Source of the DNA: Paraphysomonas bandaiensis
Taxonomy: Eukaryota > Chrysophyceae
Assembly: GCA_965644295.1 (NCBI GenBank)
Contig: CBFFRP010000217.1
Span: 62,001 to 126,000 of the forward strand
Length of the DNA: 64,000 nucleotides
Direction of reading: 5' to 3'
Positions 44,976 through 57,243 of this stretch are shown one piece after another (positions within the stretch are counted from its first letter, which is position 1; every line of letters begins with the position of its first letter). The translations under genes and the position numbers were made by a program. A model generated the notes under the pieces. It saw only the letters and a list, made by a program, of their open reading frames with translations, had not been told where the DNA came from and ran no database searches.

Positions 44976-45060
44976 CTGATATTCTACTATTTAACTCGAC
45001 TAGAACTGCTTGTGCGTTACCACAAGCACCAAGGTGCATCCATTCTCGCTATATATGGAT
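44976..45060 (+). repeat. Dispersed repeat, copy B (partial)
   Basis: The stretch tattctactatttaactcga ... gcattctcgctata resembles 45312-45392 (about three quarters of positions by eye), as a direct repeat about 336 bp upstream. Confidence 0.55.
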
Positions 45061-45299
45061 AGATGTGTATGTAGGGGAAGTAAATGTAGTGATCTAAGTC
45101 TACTTTTACAACACGGAACGCTAAGACAGCAAAAGAGCGCCTATATACCGAAAAAGGAGATAATTGAGCACCAGTGGGATAAGAGGGTTCTTCGGTATAT
45201 CCAGAAACATGGCGTCGGGAGAAAGGGTGATGGTACAAGAGAGGTCATATCTGATTGAGGAGTGTGGAACTGCCCACAGAATTAGGAATGAATGTCTGA

Positions 45300-45540
45300 T
45301 TATCATGTTTAACTCCAATATCCTACTATTTAACACTACAAAAGCTGCTGGTGCGTCACCGCAAGCTACAAGGTGCAACCACTCTCGCTCTATCACTCAA
45401 AGCAAACGCAGTGAGCAAGTAGAACGGTGATATATCTTTATATATGCGGCTCACGTTAGTTTTCCGGAAAATATCTCCGGTACATATCCCCCAGAACACC
45501 ACGAAAAGGTGGGAGTCCGACTTGTTGAGGGCAACAAAAC
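45300..45540 (+). repeat. Dispersed repeat, copy C
   Basis: Aligns with both halves of copy A (5786-6165) without the 150-bp insertion. The best-conserved part is tatctccggtacatatcccc then agaacaccacgaaaaggt. Confidence 0.65.
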
Positions 45541-45916
45541 TAGGGTCACCAAGGGCGAGTACTCTGATAGACCAGTGCTCGAGATGAGCATGATGTTGAT
45601 GTTCATAGGGTGTGCGTGGAAGAAAGTTGATGGCAAGGGATCAGAGACGAAAGGAGTTGAGATAGTTTTTCCGGAGGGTTTCGAGGAGTTGGAGTGTAAG
45701 ATGCCTGTGTGGAATAGTGCAGTAGAGTTATATGGAGGTTGGATATAGAGCTGGTTGGAGTGAAAAGGTAAAATTCCCATTTTTGTGCTTGTTTTGAAAG
45801 TTTTCCAACGTTCTTGTATACCACAATACAATATATTACGATTATATTCACACATTCGAATCCAACTACTAAATTGCAACACAAAACTCAATGGCAGCAA
45901 ATACTTAAATGAAGGA

Positions 45917-48142
45917 CTACATATGCTGATGACCTACAGAAGGGGCTCTGTACTCAGATATCTGTAAACGATTCGATTTAGAGTTTAGCATATTCACATC
46001 AAAATCAGAAATGGAGTCTTTCTTCTGCGAAAAATCCAGGTTCCCAAGGTTAGCCAGTTGCAAACAAGCCAAGAACATTCGTCCCACTTCATAGCTAGAT
46101 TCACCTTGCACCACATCTGAAAAATGGACTGTGTTAACAGATTCATTTTCGGTATTGCCCGCGTTAGGTGTGCCTTTAGAACTTTTTTGTGCAACCCGCT
46201 GAAGAGCGCGGTCGGAGTACGCATGAATGTCAAACTCGGGGCGCATATCCTGCTCGTGGAGAAGCGGCTCCAACCGTGCAGTCCATTCACTGACACGTCG
46301 AGAAAGATTGGTCTCACGGGCATATGTCTCTGCTCCACGCATAAAATTTTTTATGTGCTGCCGACAAAGATTTTCAAATTGGTTTCTATATGCGAGAGTA
46401 CCCTGGCTGAGCATCCCACTGGCACTCGTATCAGTCATCGATAAGCCAGCATCAGACAGAGCGTTCTCAACGCGAACTGTCAGGTCGTCTGGTGGGATAT
46501 CGGCACCGACATCCCCATCATCGAAGTCACCGTAATCACTCACCCCATCATTGAAATATCCTCCGCCGTACCCATTTCCCTCATCAAAGTCATTTCCTAT
46601 AGGCTCATTTGAATCTTCCCCCCATCCCTCATTTTCATCTAATCCATTTTGCATAACCGGGTCGTTCTGGACAAATTCATCTGTGGGTGTATAGTAGTAC
46701 CCTGACTTCTTGCGAGACTTATATACGGAGGAAAATGCATTTCCGATGGCAATAAACTGTTTAGATTTCTCAGGATATAACCAGTCTAACAATTCCTTAT
46801 GGGTTACGTCTGGTTGTGAGATTGTTTTTGTGCCTTTAGCAGCCAATAGAGTTGACTGCTTACGACTAAGGAGTGTACCCTTGCGTACACGATACGTACG
46901 CTTATCTCGTTTTACTGGTTTACTTTGTTCTGCCATTACTGGGTCGTAGGGATCCAACAATGCCAGGGGGTTAAAAGATACCGCTTTTGCCATATGGTTA
47001 CTACTTTTTCCATTCACAGGAGGAGCAGCTTCCTCAGCCTGCGGTTCTAGAATTCCTCCTTCAGCTTGATCCATGGGGTCGTCGTAATCTTCAACTAACC
47101 CGCCATTATCCGACCAACCATCGTTGTCATCCATTGGGCCATAGTCTGTCTCTACGGTGTTCGAAACAGAATCGTTCTGTAACACGGGCGTTGATTGTCC
47201 AACAGATCGGCGGGAAGACGACACAGATGAAGATGATGTCAGGTTTGCAAAGACAAGGGCTCCTTCTGAGTTCATATGACATGAAGACATCTTTAGGCTC
47301 GTCGCGCCTTGGGAGTCTTGCAAAAGAGAGTTCATCAGCAGTGCCGAAGAACGAGAGTTACGAGATACATCACTAGAAATGGAATACCTCCCGCCCTGTA
47401 ATTTAAGTGACTAAAGTTATTGCAGCAAATTACTATACATCAATCGTTTATACCCATGATCAAGCAGCTCATAACAAAAACGTTGCAAATTTACATTAAA
47501 AACTTACATTTGATCTTCGTCGATTTTGTTCAACTTCAAGCTTGTCAATGATATCGATATTATTAGCTGTTGGGACTACATCATCTAAGAGCAGGTAGGA
47601 TGGATCATCGGACCAGCAATAACTCTCCTCTTCTTGATTCGCTCCTCCACCTTGGCTTGTTTTACCCTACACAAATAGTCATTACACCGGACAGATATTC
47701 AATACATCTGTGAGGACTGATAGGGTGAGCATATGCATTACTTTATTGTCCCCTCGGTTATTGGATATCAGCTCCAGCGCTTGAAACACCAGACTATACA
47801 GATGTTCTACTTTTTTGCTATACACCGCTGTCGACCCCTGTCACAATACAGTATTATGATACGACCACTACATGTAATCAATACAAACACGTACACTGTA
47901 CACACATGCAACACACTCGTCTACATAATCCACACACTAACTACACCTCGCTGTCACTGTACCTGTATCAGCAACGCAGCCTCCGCGAAATTTAAGTTCC
48001 CCTGTCCCTCAACAGACAGTCTAATCTCCTCGAGATCATCCAGATAGTCCTCTAGAGTATGAGCGATATCCACGTCCCAGTTCTCAGCGAGGTCTCGTAT
48101 GGGCTTAATGAGAGAGGCGAACCGCGTGTCTTGTTCGTTCAT
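45917..48142 (-). CDS. NCAPH2: Condensin II subunit H2 (kleisin)
   Basis: Model: complement(join(45917..47395, 47508..47666, 47742..47837, 47963..48142)), 637 residues. The N-terminus is nearly diagnostic: [31 protein letters not shown], then exon 2 [20 protein letters not shown]. This is the kleisin N-domain that contacts the SMC2 neck. A long acidic low-complexity middle follows, with the conserved DPYDPVM patch. The C-domain is also clear ([69 protein letters not shown]). Condensin II compacts mitotic chromosomes in the nucleus. Length is like animal and plant H2. Presence of the subunit implies a condensin II complex in this organism. Confidence 0.93.
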
Positions 48143-48780
48143 CGTGTGGGGGTAGAAGGGTTTGGCTCAGCAGGGTTGTTTATATACTGACGATGTTAAT
48201 AACAGTGTGCGTATATGTGTGTGTTGTTATGTGTGGGAGGGACTGTGAGCTCATAGCAACTCAATTAAATTCACGTACTCGACTTCATTCCTCAGCAAAC
48301 ACACGCAGATCTCATGCAGGAAATATTCGTTTGAACAAATTTCAAAAATCACAGTAGGAACTACAGCAGTGTATATGTACACGACGTAGTAGATATACTG
48401 CTATCAAAGCACTGTTTTTGTTGTGAACTCCACTGAAACTACGGATTTTAGAGTATGAAAATATGGGGTTTCATAGCAGTAACGGATCTGTATAGTATGG
48501 GTCTGTACGTCTATAAGGAAGAGAGTACTGCAGCAGTTGGTATAGAGGTATACGAATATACAGAGTGGATGTAGGAGTTGGGTATGTATGTACAGTATGT
48601 ATGTGTATTGGCCTGTCCACTGCGGAGGATGTAACAGTAATATGCAGAAGCACACCCAATAGTCAACTAGCTATATCTAAAAGACCCGTACAGTAGCTTC
48701 GCGGATACCCCTCTGTCTTCTCCATGTGTGTCGTGATATCAGCTCATATATAATAACCTGTTTGATAGTGTGCGGCTCAC
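48143..48780. promoter_or_regulatory. Divergent upstream region
   Basis: 638 bp between the condensin H2 and TPR gene starts. The middle (48360-48620) has GTAC/GTATAC-rich sequence (tgtatatgtacacgacgta, tatgtatgtacagtatgtat) like the other divergent spacers. Confidence 0.45.
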
Positions 48781-51700
48781 ATGGCTAAAGCACATACGAT
48801 TGAGAAAATCACCGCTCGTATTGCGGAATTAACCAAATTTGCGGATGATAAAGCAAGTGATTCATCTCAGAACTTGAGGACGATATCTGATGTACGGCTT
48901 TATCGACTGTATTGTGGAATAGTGTCGTCATTATTGATTTTTAGGCTTATCAAGAAATCGCAGCGTATCATTTCTCTTACGGAAATTATAAGGCTGCAGC
49001 ATATTATTACGAACAAGGGTTCAAATTTCGACGCGACTACCACACGGATCAAGAAAATGCAAGATTATGCATAATGGTAAGTATTGATTAGATGTGTTCT
49101 ATTGACAAGTGATTATTCGTGAAGGCGGGTTTGTCCCATTACCGAACCGGTGGTATTATACAAGCGGAGAGATTCTTTGGATATGCGGTTACAGCTGCCA
49201 AGCAAGCCAACGCGTCTTACTACATATGTATATCTATGAGCAATATGGCATTAGTCCATCTGCTTCAAGGTCGACCCAGTAAATCAATCGAAATGGCATC
49301 TGAGTCGGTGCAATTGGCTCGTACTATCTTTCCGTCTGCATCACAAGAGGTACGTACACTATTTACCTTTATGTTCTCGACATGTATTACTGATACTGTA
49401 TATATTTTCTACTTCTACTGACGAATGTGAGCAGTATTTAGAGTTTGTGCGAATGCTTCTGCGAATATATGTGCAAGTGGGAAAATTTGATAAAGCTGAT
49501 ACTCTGGTAGAAGAAACTAATTTCAGCTTACAAGGTAGCACCGCAGTTTTTTTTGCTATTTCTGGAGTTGTTTCGCTTTCAGCGGAGGTGATTTGATATT
49601 CTGTCTGTACCGTAGAGTCGTGCGTTCTTCGAGCTGGCATTGCAAGCATCACAGGAAATGACGAAAAGGCCCTAGAGTACCTCTTAACAGCACATAGGCT
49701 GCGAGACATGGATGAAACATTGGAGACTGATGTTTTAGATGGAAGCGTACAGAGTGGTGTGTCGAATGTGGATACGAAATCTGTTGGGGATTCGGTTGCA
49801 TCTCGTCGAATTGCTGCTGAACAGGTAGTGGTAATGTTTCATGTGTATTTGTGGGCAAGCGTATATGTATATACATAGTCAGTTTAGTGGTGTAGTGGTG
49901 TAGTGGTGTTAACCCTGGAGAATTTTGAGTTGAATTCATACCATACCTATACACAGCTAGATGATGCATCAGTCAACTCCGCAGCAACTGGAACTTCGGC
50001 GATGAAGGAGTTTGGTCCGGAGGAGTTGATGGCATGGGATAATGGAAAAAAGAAGGAGTACCAATATCGCCGACATATGCTGGAATGCCTGGTATGCTTT
50101 GTATAGTTTTGTGCATGAACTGCATATTCTGTATTTTATTTTTCTATGAGCAGTCTACAAGTACTGACTGTTTTGTGCCAGATTGACTATAATTTGTCTG
50201 TTATTTATGCCAAGTTGGGAAACTTTGAGTGCGAGAGGTATCATATCGAGACTGCCGTAGATATCATGTTCCGTATGATGCTTAAAGTTGAGAAGGGTAC
50301 GTCTATTTCTCATGTAGTTGACGTTGTACTGCTATAGTCTATATGTATGAATACGTATGACATCGCTGTTTTGGAGCTGCGCACATCTTACTCTTTTGTT
50401 TATATAGAAAGCTCTCAAATTGCGATACTTCAGAGAAGCGAAGGCGAGAACTCGCGTACAGTGTTTCCCCCATTAGACACCACGATGGCCCCCCACGTTG
50501 TCCATTCACATTGCAATGTAGCGAAACTAATGGAGCGCCTGACCCACGTTCCAGTTCTCACGTCTCTCAAAATTCAAGCAGGAAAGGGATGTAGTGATGA
50601 TTCAGAAGAAAATGCAGCCGTCTTGTCCATTGTAGCGGATCTCAGTGCTGTATTGTTACCCTGGGAGAATGATCCTCAAATGTCTAATATGGTGAAGCTT
50701 CATGAGATGCAAAAAACATCTTCTTTCGTGAATCCGCATAAGACAAACCTAGCACCTACCACTGTACCCGCTCCTACGTTTGATGACGGTCTGGCAGAAG
50801 CATTAGCTGTAGAAGAAGAGCAACAAATGATAGGAGATACTGACAATGTAGACATGCAAATTGCGCGTAAAACTCTGAATGGAGTAACTCAAATTAGTGA
50901 TATTGTAAAGTTAGGTCGTCCATCCTTAGAAGGAAGTTCACAGGGTGGACTTAATAGAAGCCCATCAATATCTATCGCTGCTTCACCTAGTATGTCCCCT
51001 CGACAAAGTACTGGTGATGGTAAAAAAAAGAAAGGGAAAAAAGACGGAAAAGATACAAAAAAAGACAAACCACAGGAGAAGAAGAAGAAGTCAAAAGCTG
51101 CAGTGAAAGTGAAATCTGTGTCAGATATTCCCACTCACGGAAGTATTAAGGCTGAAATGATGCCCCAATGTCACCCATCTCGTGTGGAAGGTGCGACTGA
51201 GGTTGATAAACTAATTCAATGGGCGATAACAATTTGCCATGGACCGGGATATGGTTTTCTATTGACTAATGGATCGGATATGGAGAACCTTCAGGACGAG
51301 GAGGACGGTAGTGCGAAACTTAACGAGTATCGAGATATCCTGCTTGATGTAAAAAGACAACTGTTGGAAGCAGAGGCGTCGCTTTCGCCTATTGCGGAAG
51401 AGATCTCTGAGAATGCACTGGATCGGAATATGTCAGGAACTCGGCTGTCTTTATACTCCACTATTTCTAACATATGCCTCCAACTCAATCACCGTAAGGA
51501 GGCAGGGGTATATGTGCAGAAGTTTTCTGATGTTGCGAATGCATTGAACTACCCACACTACCAAGCTATTGCGTGCCGAATGCAGCTTGATTTCGAAGAG
51601 TGGATGTCTGCCCCGAATATAAGTCAAATGGTCTCGGCTCAGAAACTCAAGCGATTACAAGATGTATTGGCAATTGCGAAAGAGTACCATCGGTATGCTG

Positions 51701-52005
51701 AGAAGTGTAGTTCGGTAGACGCCGAACTCTACTACGACTCATGGAAGAGGCTGATAAACGTTTACACTGAGATTAGTGCCATTCCGGATAGCCCCGGGGC
51801 ACCTAAACAGCCTGACACAGAGACATTGACGGAGAGTTTAGCTTTATTAACACCGGAGCAGATAGAGGAAAACGAGAAAAATGATGTAAATTGGTTGAAA
51901 ACGTACAGCAGAATCAGGGCTAAGGCACATGCGTCGAAAATGACGAGTGCAATAAAGGCAACTGTTAATTTTTCCATGAAGACATTGGAGAGCTTTGGTG
52001 GATAG
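48781..52005 (+). CDS. Tetratricopeptide-repeat protein
   Basis: Model: join(48781..48891, 48945..49076, 49125..49349, 49435..49534, 49616..49824, 49957..50091, 50182..50296, 50408..52005), 874 residues. The first 340 residues contain several TPR-like helical hairpins: AYHFSYGNYKAAAYYYEQGF, GLSHYRTGGIIQAERFFGYA, NMALVHLLQGRPSKSIEMA, GNDEKALEYLLTAHRLRD and LSVIYAKLGNFECERYHIE. TPRs form protein-binding superhelices. A Ser-rich segment and a very Lys-rich stretch near 547-578 (KKKKGKKDGKDTKKDKPQEK) follow. The C-terminus is again helical (NICLQLNHRKEAGVYVQKF). Family not recognised; a scaffold, possibly ciliary or trafficking. The Lys-rich part could bind RNA, tubulin or membranes. Confidence 0.75.
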
Positions 52006-52624
52006 AGATATGGTTCGATTTGCACTATCTCAATCAATAGTGTTCATACTTTTTAACCAGGTGACTAATGCAAATTCGCAACATTTGATATGAATCTGTG
52101 CTATCATGTATATTTATCATTTTTTAGCCCTTTACAATTAGGACACTGTTCGTTCTTGACACATAACTTTGGGTAGTTATAAAATTAATTACTAGTTATA
52201 AAAATAGTCATTTATAGCTGGAACATTGGTAGTGTTCAAAACCGATTTTCGTAATACCAGACACCTCTCTTCAGAGTTTCTGAACTAAAATATTGGATAG
52301 TGGATAGATAGAAGATAGAAGAGATTGACGCTTGCTGTTACATGCAAAAAAGAAAATACGACAGTATTCGATTTACTTGGTGGGGTTGATTGAGTTAATG
52401 CAAAATATGAAGAACTAATAAATCCTATGGAGTTGTCGCAGTCGACATACTCACACAGAGACTTATATTTTGTGGGTGTGGTCTACATAGAATACATAAT
52501 CTCCTTTCTCTAGCAACAAAAAAATTATTCCGCAGGCAATCAGAGAGCAAGTCTCATCAAACAGTTCAAAAGTTTTATTTAACAACAAAGTTCAAATCCT
52601 TGCGTATCTAATATACAAATCCAG
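52006..52624. other. Intergenic between convergent gene ends
   Basis: 619 bp of AT-rich DNA holding the two 3' flanks. No gene, repeat or RNA recognised. Confidence 0.5.
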
Positions 52625-53753
52625 CTACGCAATATTTGATGGCGTGGGATTTACACTTGAAAATCTACCTCTAACCAATTTAGCAATAAAATTATTGATA
52701 TCCCAAAGAATATCGTCCTTTTCTGACTGTGTCAATGAATGTTGAGTGTGTCGTGCATTCGATACTGTATCGTATATTTGGTACGGCGGTGGGCCGTGTT
52801 CGGGTCCAATGATACTAACAGTGTCACCTCTATCCATCTGAACACGCCATATATATTCCCACCAACTCAAGTGCGCGTCTGCTTCTATCGTCCACTCTTT
52901 GGCTCTCGGGTCATAAACCTAGATTTCACAATACATCACAGCATAAGACACTACAAAACACTATGCCTCACATGTTCAATCTTTACATACCTGTGGCCCC
53001 TCTGCATGCCCAACCCTCGCGTGTATAAGGTGACAGTGCTTTGCCGTAAGATCTAGAACTGCAGGCCACCACGAATCCCTATGGCAATTTAAGCACTCGT
53101 AAAAAACAATATGTGCAGAGATGTACCTGGCTGTCCCTGCTTCAAACACATGCTCGCACACCGCCACCCAATGTGACAGGTCAGCATTTATTTTGAGCTC
53201 TCGGAGTTCGTCGTGCTGAAGCAAAGACCTTGCTTGATAGGGACTATACAACAGTCGCTGCCGGTGTGTCTCATGTACCACAACAGTGTCAGCGTAACTG
53301 TCAACAAGGAGTTCACGCTCAGCTGACAGTGCAGCTTTGAAGTACAAAACAGCAGTATCATCGTCCCAGGAGTCATGACCGGAATGACAATTCACAATAT
53401 TTGCACCCATTTCCAGGGCACTTTGAAGAAGTTCTCGGAATGATGATATGTGGTCCTGGAGTATGCACGAGGAGCAGTATACATAATCGCCGTGCTCAAT
53501 GTACCCTCCTGTAGTGTGGATCTGAACGATCAGCTTAAACTCTAACAGATATAAGTACACATGTGTTAGAGATATAGTGCGTACCGTATTTATCGACAAG
53601 CTCTCTGAATAGCTCTGGATTGGGTTGATAGACGAGAGGAATGGTCTCGATAGCAGAGTAGCCGTCGGCTTTTATCTTCTGAAATATAGCATCCCACTCA
53701 CTACTGTTGGAAAGGTCTACACCCCATAGACTTTTGGATACGATCAGTTTCAT
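52625..53753 (-). CDS. Xylose-isomerase-like TIM-barrel protein
   Basis: Model: complement(join(52625..52918, 52991..53078, 53127..53541, 53585..53753)), 321 residues. Reads as a compact sugar-phosphate isomerase/epimerase-type barrel: MKLIVSKSLWGVD, IKADGYSAIETI, KLIVQIHTTGGY, GANIVNCHSGHDSW, VVHETHRQRLLYSP, LKINADLSHWVAVCE and IHARVGHAEGPQV. The metal-binding Glu, Asp and His positions of the family (Glu of HETH, Asp of ADLSHW, His of HARVGH, a late Glu in IGPEHGPPPY) are present. Relatives are mostly bacterial and fungal and often unassigned. The actual sugar substrate cannot be read from sequence. Cytosolic. Confidence 0.85.
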
Positions 53754-54168
53754 ATGTTGCGGTGGACGGGGAGTGTATGTGATATCTTGAGTGCAAGATA
53801 AGCAAGATGAGGTGAGGTGATGGTCCACCACAGCAGCACCAGTCCACACTCATACACTCATACACTCATATACTCATGCATACTCACTCCACTACTCCAC
53901 TGCGTCCTATGTACTGCTGCTCGTGCCTATCTCAGTATTTTACAGATACAGCAGTATACATCTGTACTCTAAAACGGTCTACATATCAGTGCACATTTTT
54001 TCCTCATGACCATAGAGCGATAATATTTTCAGTTTAGTCCCTAGAAGATCTCTCTATCTCTTCCATGGCGCAAATTAGCACTGGATGAAACTAAACTAAC
54101 ACTCCACTGCCTTGAAAATAGGATCGAGGTAATTATAAAGAAGAGGTTGAGATAAGAACAGTAGAAAC
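53754..54168. promoter_or_regulatory. Bidirectional promoter region
   Basis: 415 bp between the TIM-barrel gene and RPSA starts. 53880-53960 carries tgtactgctgctcg and cagcagtatacatctgtact words as in other divergent spacers. A short actcatacactcatacactc simple repeat lies at 53850-53880. Confidence 0.45.
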
Positions 54169-55079
54169 ATGTCACTTCCAGCAGTGTTGAGGTGCAAGTA
54201 AGTGCAAGCATTGTGATGCTTATTTTTCATTGTTGAGTGTGTTTGATACTTTGTTTCAGAGAAGAGGATGTGCAGAAAATGCTTTCTGCCGAGGTTCATA
54301 TTGGAACCACCAACTCCGACTTTAAGATGAAGGACTACATCTGGAAGAGACGTTCCGATGGACTTCATATTATGAATCTGGGAAAGACTTGGGAAAAGCT
54401 TGTCCTTGCCGCCAGAATTATCACCGCCATCGAGAATCCTCAGGATGTTGTGTGTATTTCTGCTCGCCCCTACGGACAGAGAGCTGTCCTCAAGTTTTCT
54501 CAGTACACTGGTGCTCAGTGCATTGCTGGCAGATTTACCCCTGGAACTTTCACTAATCAGATCACAAAGCAGTTCAAGGAACCCCGTCTGCTTATCGTCA
54601 CTGATCCCCGCGTAGATTCCCAGGCTATTAAGGAGGCATCTTATGTCAACATCCCTGTCATCTCTTTCTGCGACTCTGACTCTCCCTTGGAGTATGTTGA
54701 CTGTGCCATTCCCGGCAACAACAAGGGTAAGCTCTCTATTGGTCTTCTGTACTGGCTCCTTGCCCGTGAGGTGCTCCGCCTGCGTGGCACCATCGACAGA
54801 GAGACTGCTTGGGACGTTCCTGTGGATCTCTTCTTCTACCGTGATCCCGATGAGCTCGAGAAGACCGAGGAGGCCCAGGCCGCTTATGAGGACACTGCTG
54901 TTGCTGCTACTACCTTCAGCGCGGCCAACCCCGTTTCCGAGACTGCTGATTTCGCTCAGGCCCAGAACTGGGATGGTGCCGCTGCTCCTGCTGTAGAGGG
55001 TGGATGGGATTCTGCTGCCCCTGCCCCTGAGGCTGCAGGGTGGGAGACAAGTGCCCCCGCTGCTGCTGGATGGAACTAA
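54169..55079 (+). CDS. RPSA: 40S ribosomal protein SA (uS2)
   Basis: Model: join(54169..54197, 54260..55079), 282 residues. Nearly every family signature is visible: [90 protein letters not shown] and [20 protein letters not shown]. uS2 sits in the head/body junction of the small subunit in the cytoplasm. The C-terminal tail is Ala/Trp-rich with GGWDSAAP-type repeats, as in other eukaryotes. The 3' half is strongly biased to C-ending and G-ending codons, unlike every neighbour, as expected of a very highly expressed gene. The first intron follows codon 9, a position often seen after a short first exon in ribosomal-protein genes. Confidence 0.97.
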
Positions 55080-57243
55080 GCTAGATACCTTGCGAATATC
55101 TTATGTGAAAATACTACTCCATCTTGCTTCTAACTAACATCTCAACTCTTCGCTTAAAACATGTAGCAAATGCAATGCAGTGTATGACACGCTTTATTTG
55201 TAGTATAGTGTTTTGGTATTTGATAGCCATCCCTACGCATCACCTTGCCGGGAAAGTTCTTTCTCCCGGCGCGCATATTCATACATTATCCACTGCCAAG
55301 TAGAAGAGACACGGCCGAGACTACTGAACACATACAGTGCGTGCTTCCGGTCGAGAAATATATTGTTCTTTGTGCATATGTAATACAAATAGCTACACAT
55401 AGAGTGCTTCTGGTTGCGAATTATATTGCCGCTTGTGTATTGTGCGCTGTGCACATATAATACCTATAGCGTATAGGCGTATAGCTACACCAAGTTGTAG
55501 GTTGTAGAAAATAGAAAATTGTTCGTTATGACGTCATCACTATGCGATTTTCAGTCACGTTAGTTACCTTGTCTTCACTCTTGACTCCGCGAATGACGTT
55601 GGTATACTACTAAGTCTTAGCTACATCAAGTATAACTCAATTGAGTCTATGAATTTATAACCAGAGTGAATAGCTGGCTGATATATCTATATATCTTAGT
55701 GTGTGGAAATATTGTTCAGGTGTTCAGGTTAGCGACTATGGCAGTAATTGCGTTAGATTGATCAGCGAGACGGACTGCCTGAATAATAGAATCACAGAAA
55801 CGAGTACTTATGCATGTCTACAGTGCAGAAGTATAACACAAGACCGCGAAAAGAAACAGATATATCTCTCCGCTCCTCTATTTCTATTCCTCAACCATCA
55901 CCAAAAAGTCTAGAGATCGGCTGTTTCAATCAATTTATGACGACAGAAGGTTTCCGGAAGATCATAATTAAGATAAGATAATGTATTCTATGTGCTGGAA
56001 CTCATTCTTTATCCGTGGATGACAAGTTGGCTGTTCAGATGGTTTTCCCGAAGGGAGACGTGAGCGTGTATTAGAAATAACCAATGATTTTTCTCTCCAT
56101 TTAAGACATCTATTCCACAACAACAAGTAGCTGGTGTTTGTGAAGGTGATGGAAAATTGACAATGAACACCACAACACAGACGTTTGAAGAGCACAATAT
56201 TAATATTACACAGTATTACTATAGATCACGGTTGGTTCTTTATGAATCAGCTGAATATAATCACACACAAAACAGAATAGTTAAAGAGATGTCTAGTTAC
56301 ACTCTCCCTGTACAGTTCGTATACTGGTAAAAGGGCAGCATTTCTACAAGATTTTTACAAACAGATATAACAAAGTTTACAAGAAACGTCCCACCATTGT
56401 TGTTAGTTTGGTATTTTTTTTGCTACTGAGATAATTATTTGTTTTAGAGAATCTTAAACAATAATATCATGTTAAGCCGACGACTTCCTCATTCAAGACA
56501 ACATCAGAACTAGAAACAACTTTCACTCCTTTAATCAATCGCAAAATTGTTTAGAGTCAACGGAGAGGGTGTCAAGAGGACTGAAAGGGACTTCAGTATC
56601 ACAGCAATAACAACTACACCACTTCCTTCTAAGATTATTTTCTGAATAGCACAGATACAGTCCACATCAGAAGAGTTTAAAATAATTTGAGTGTGTGATG
56701 AGCAATTAAAGCAGAGTTCGACTCCACATCAACACCGAGATACTATACAACGTACAACGAACGTATTATCAATACTTTATAAATAGCATCAGAGTAGTCC
56801 CAGTCGTGATATCAAGTACGCTCTTCTCAGGATAGGTAGATATGGCACATCAAGAGCACATCCATGTCTAGATGTGGAGCGATATGGCATAGCGCCGTAC
56901 AGGCTTTCCTTCCACATACGTACACGGTACAGTGCACCACTCTGCGTCATATCTATCGTACTACGTTCCGTATATTCACTGTATTTTCTAATAATATTTA
57001 TTCAAAAATTGAAATAAAGAAATCAATTGAGAGAAGGGATTACGTGGTTTTTTGATGAGGCTGAGCCCCTTCAGCCTTGAGGTGTGCTGGGATCATCACA
57101 CGCCATAAGACGAAAGTGAAAGTGTAGTAAGAATAGAAGCCCAAGGAAGTGGAAGTGTATTCACATATAGAATAGTGGAGGAGGCATCTAATCGCCCTGT
57201 CTGTAAATCACATCACAGTACAATCTAGAACTAATACACTCCT
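55080..57243. other. Intergenic, nothing recognised
   Basis: About 2.16 kb of AT-rich DNA between RPSA and the CHD gene. Only short non-coding-like ORFs. The 3' end should contain the CHD promoter. No RNA gene, repeat or element recognised. Confidence 0.5.

Larger units (their letters stand above)
43917..45916. other. Intergenic, convergent ends, dispersed-repeat copies
   Basis: Two kilobases of AT-rich DNA. It contains copies B and C of the dispersed repeat also found near 5800. Open frames here (for example 45509-45748) overlap the repeat and show no domain. Nothing else recognised. Confidence 0.55.

Noticed and set aside
45509-45748. 79-residue frame MGVRLVEGNK...
   Set aside because: It overlaps the dispersed repeat, is not conserved in copy A and has no domain signal.
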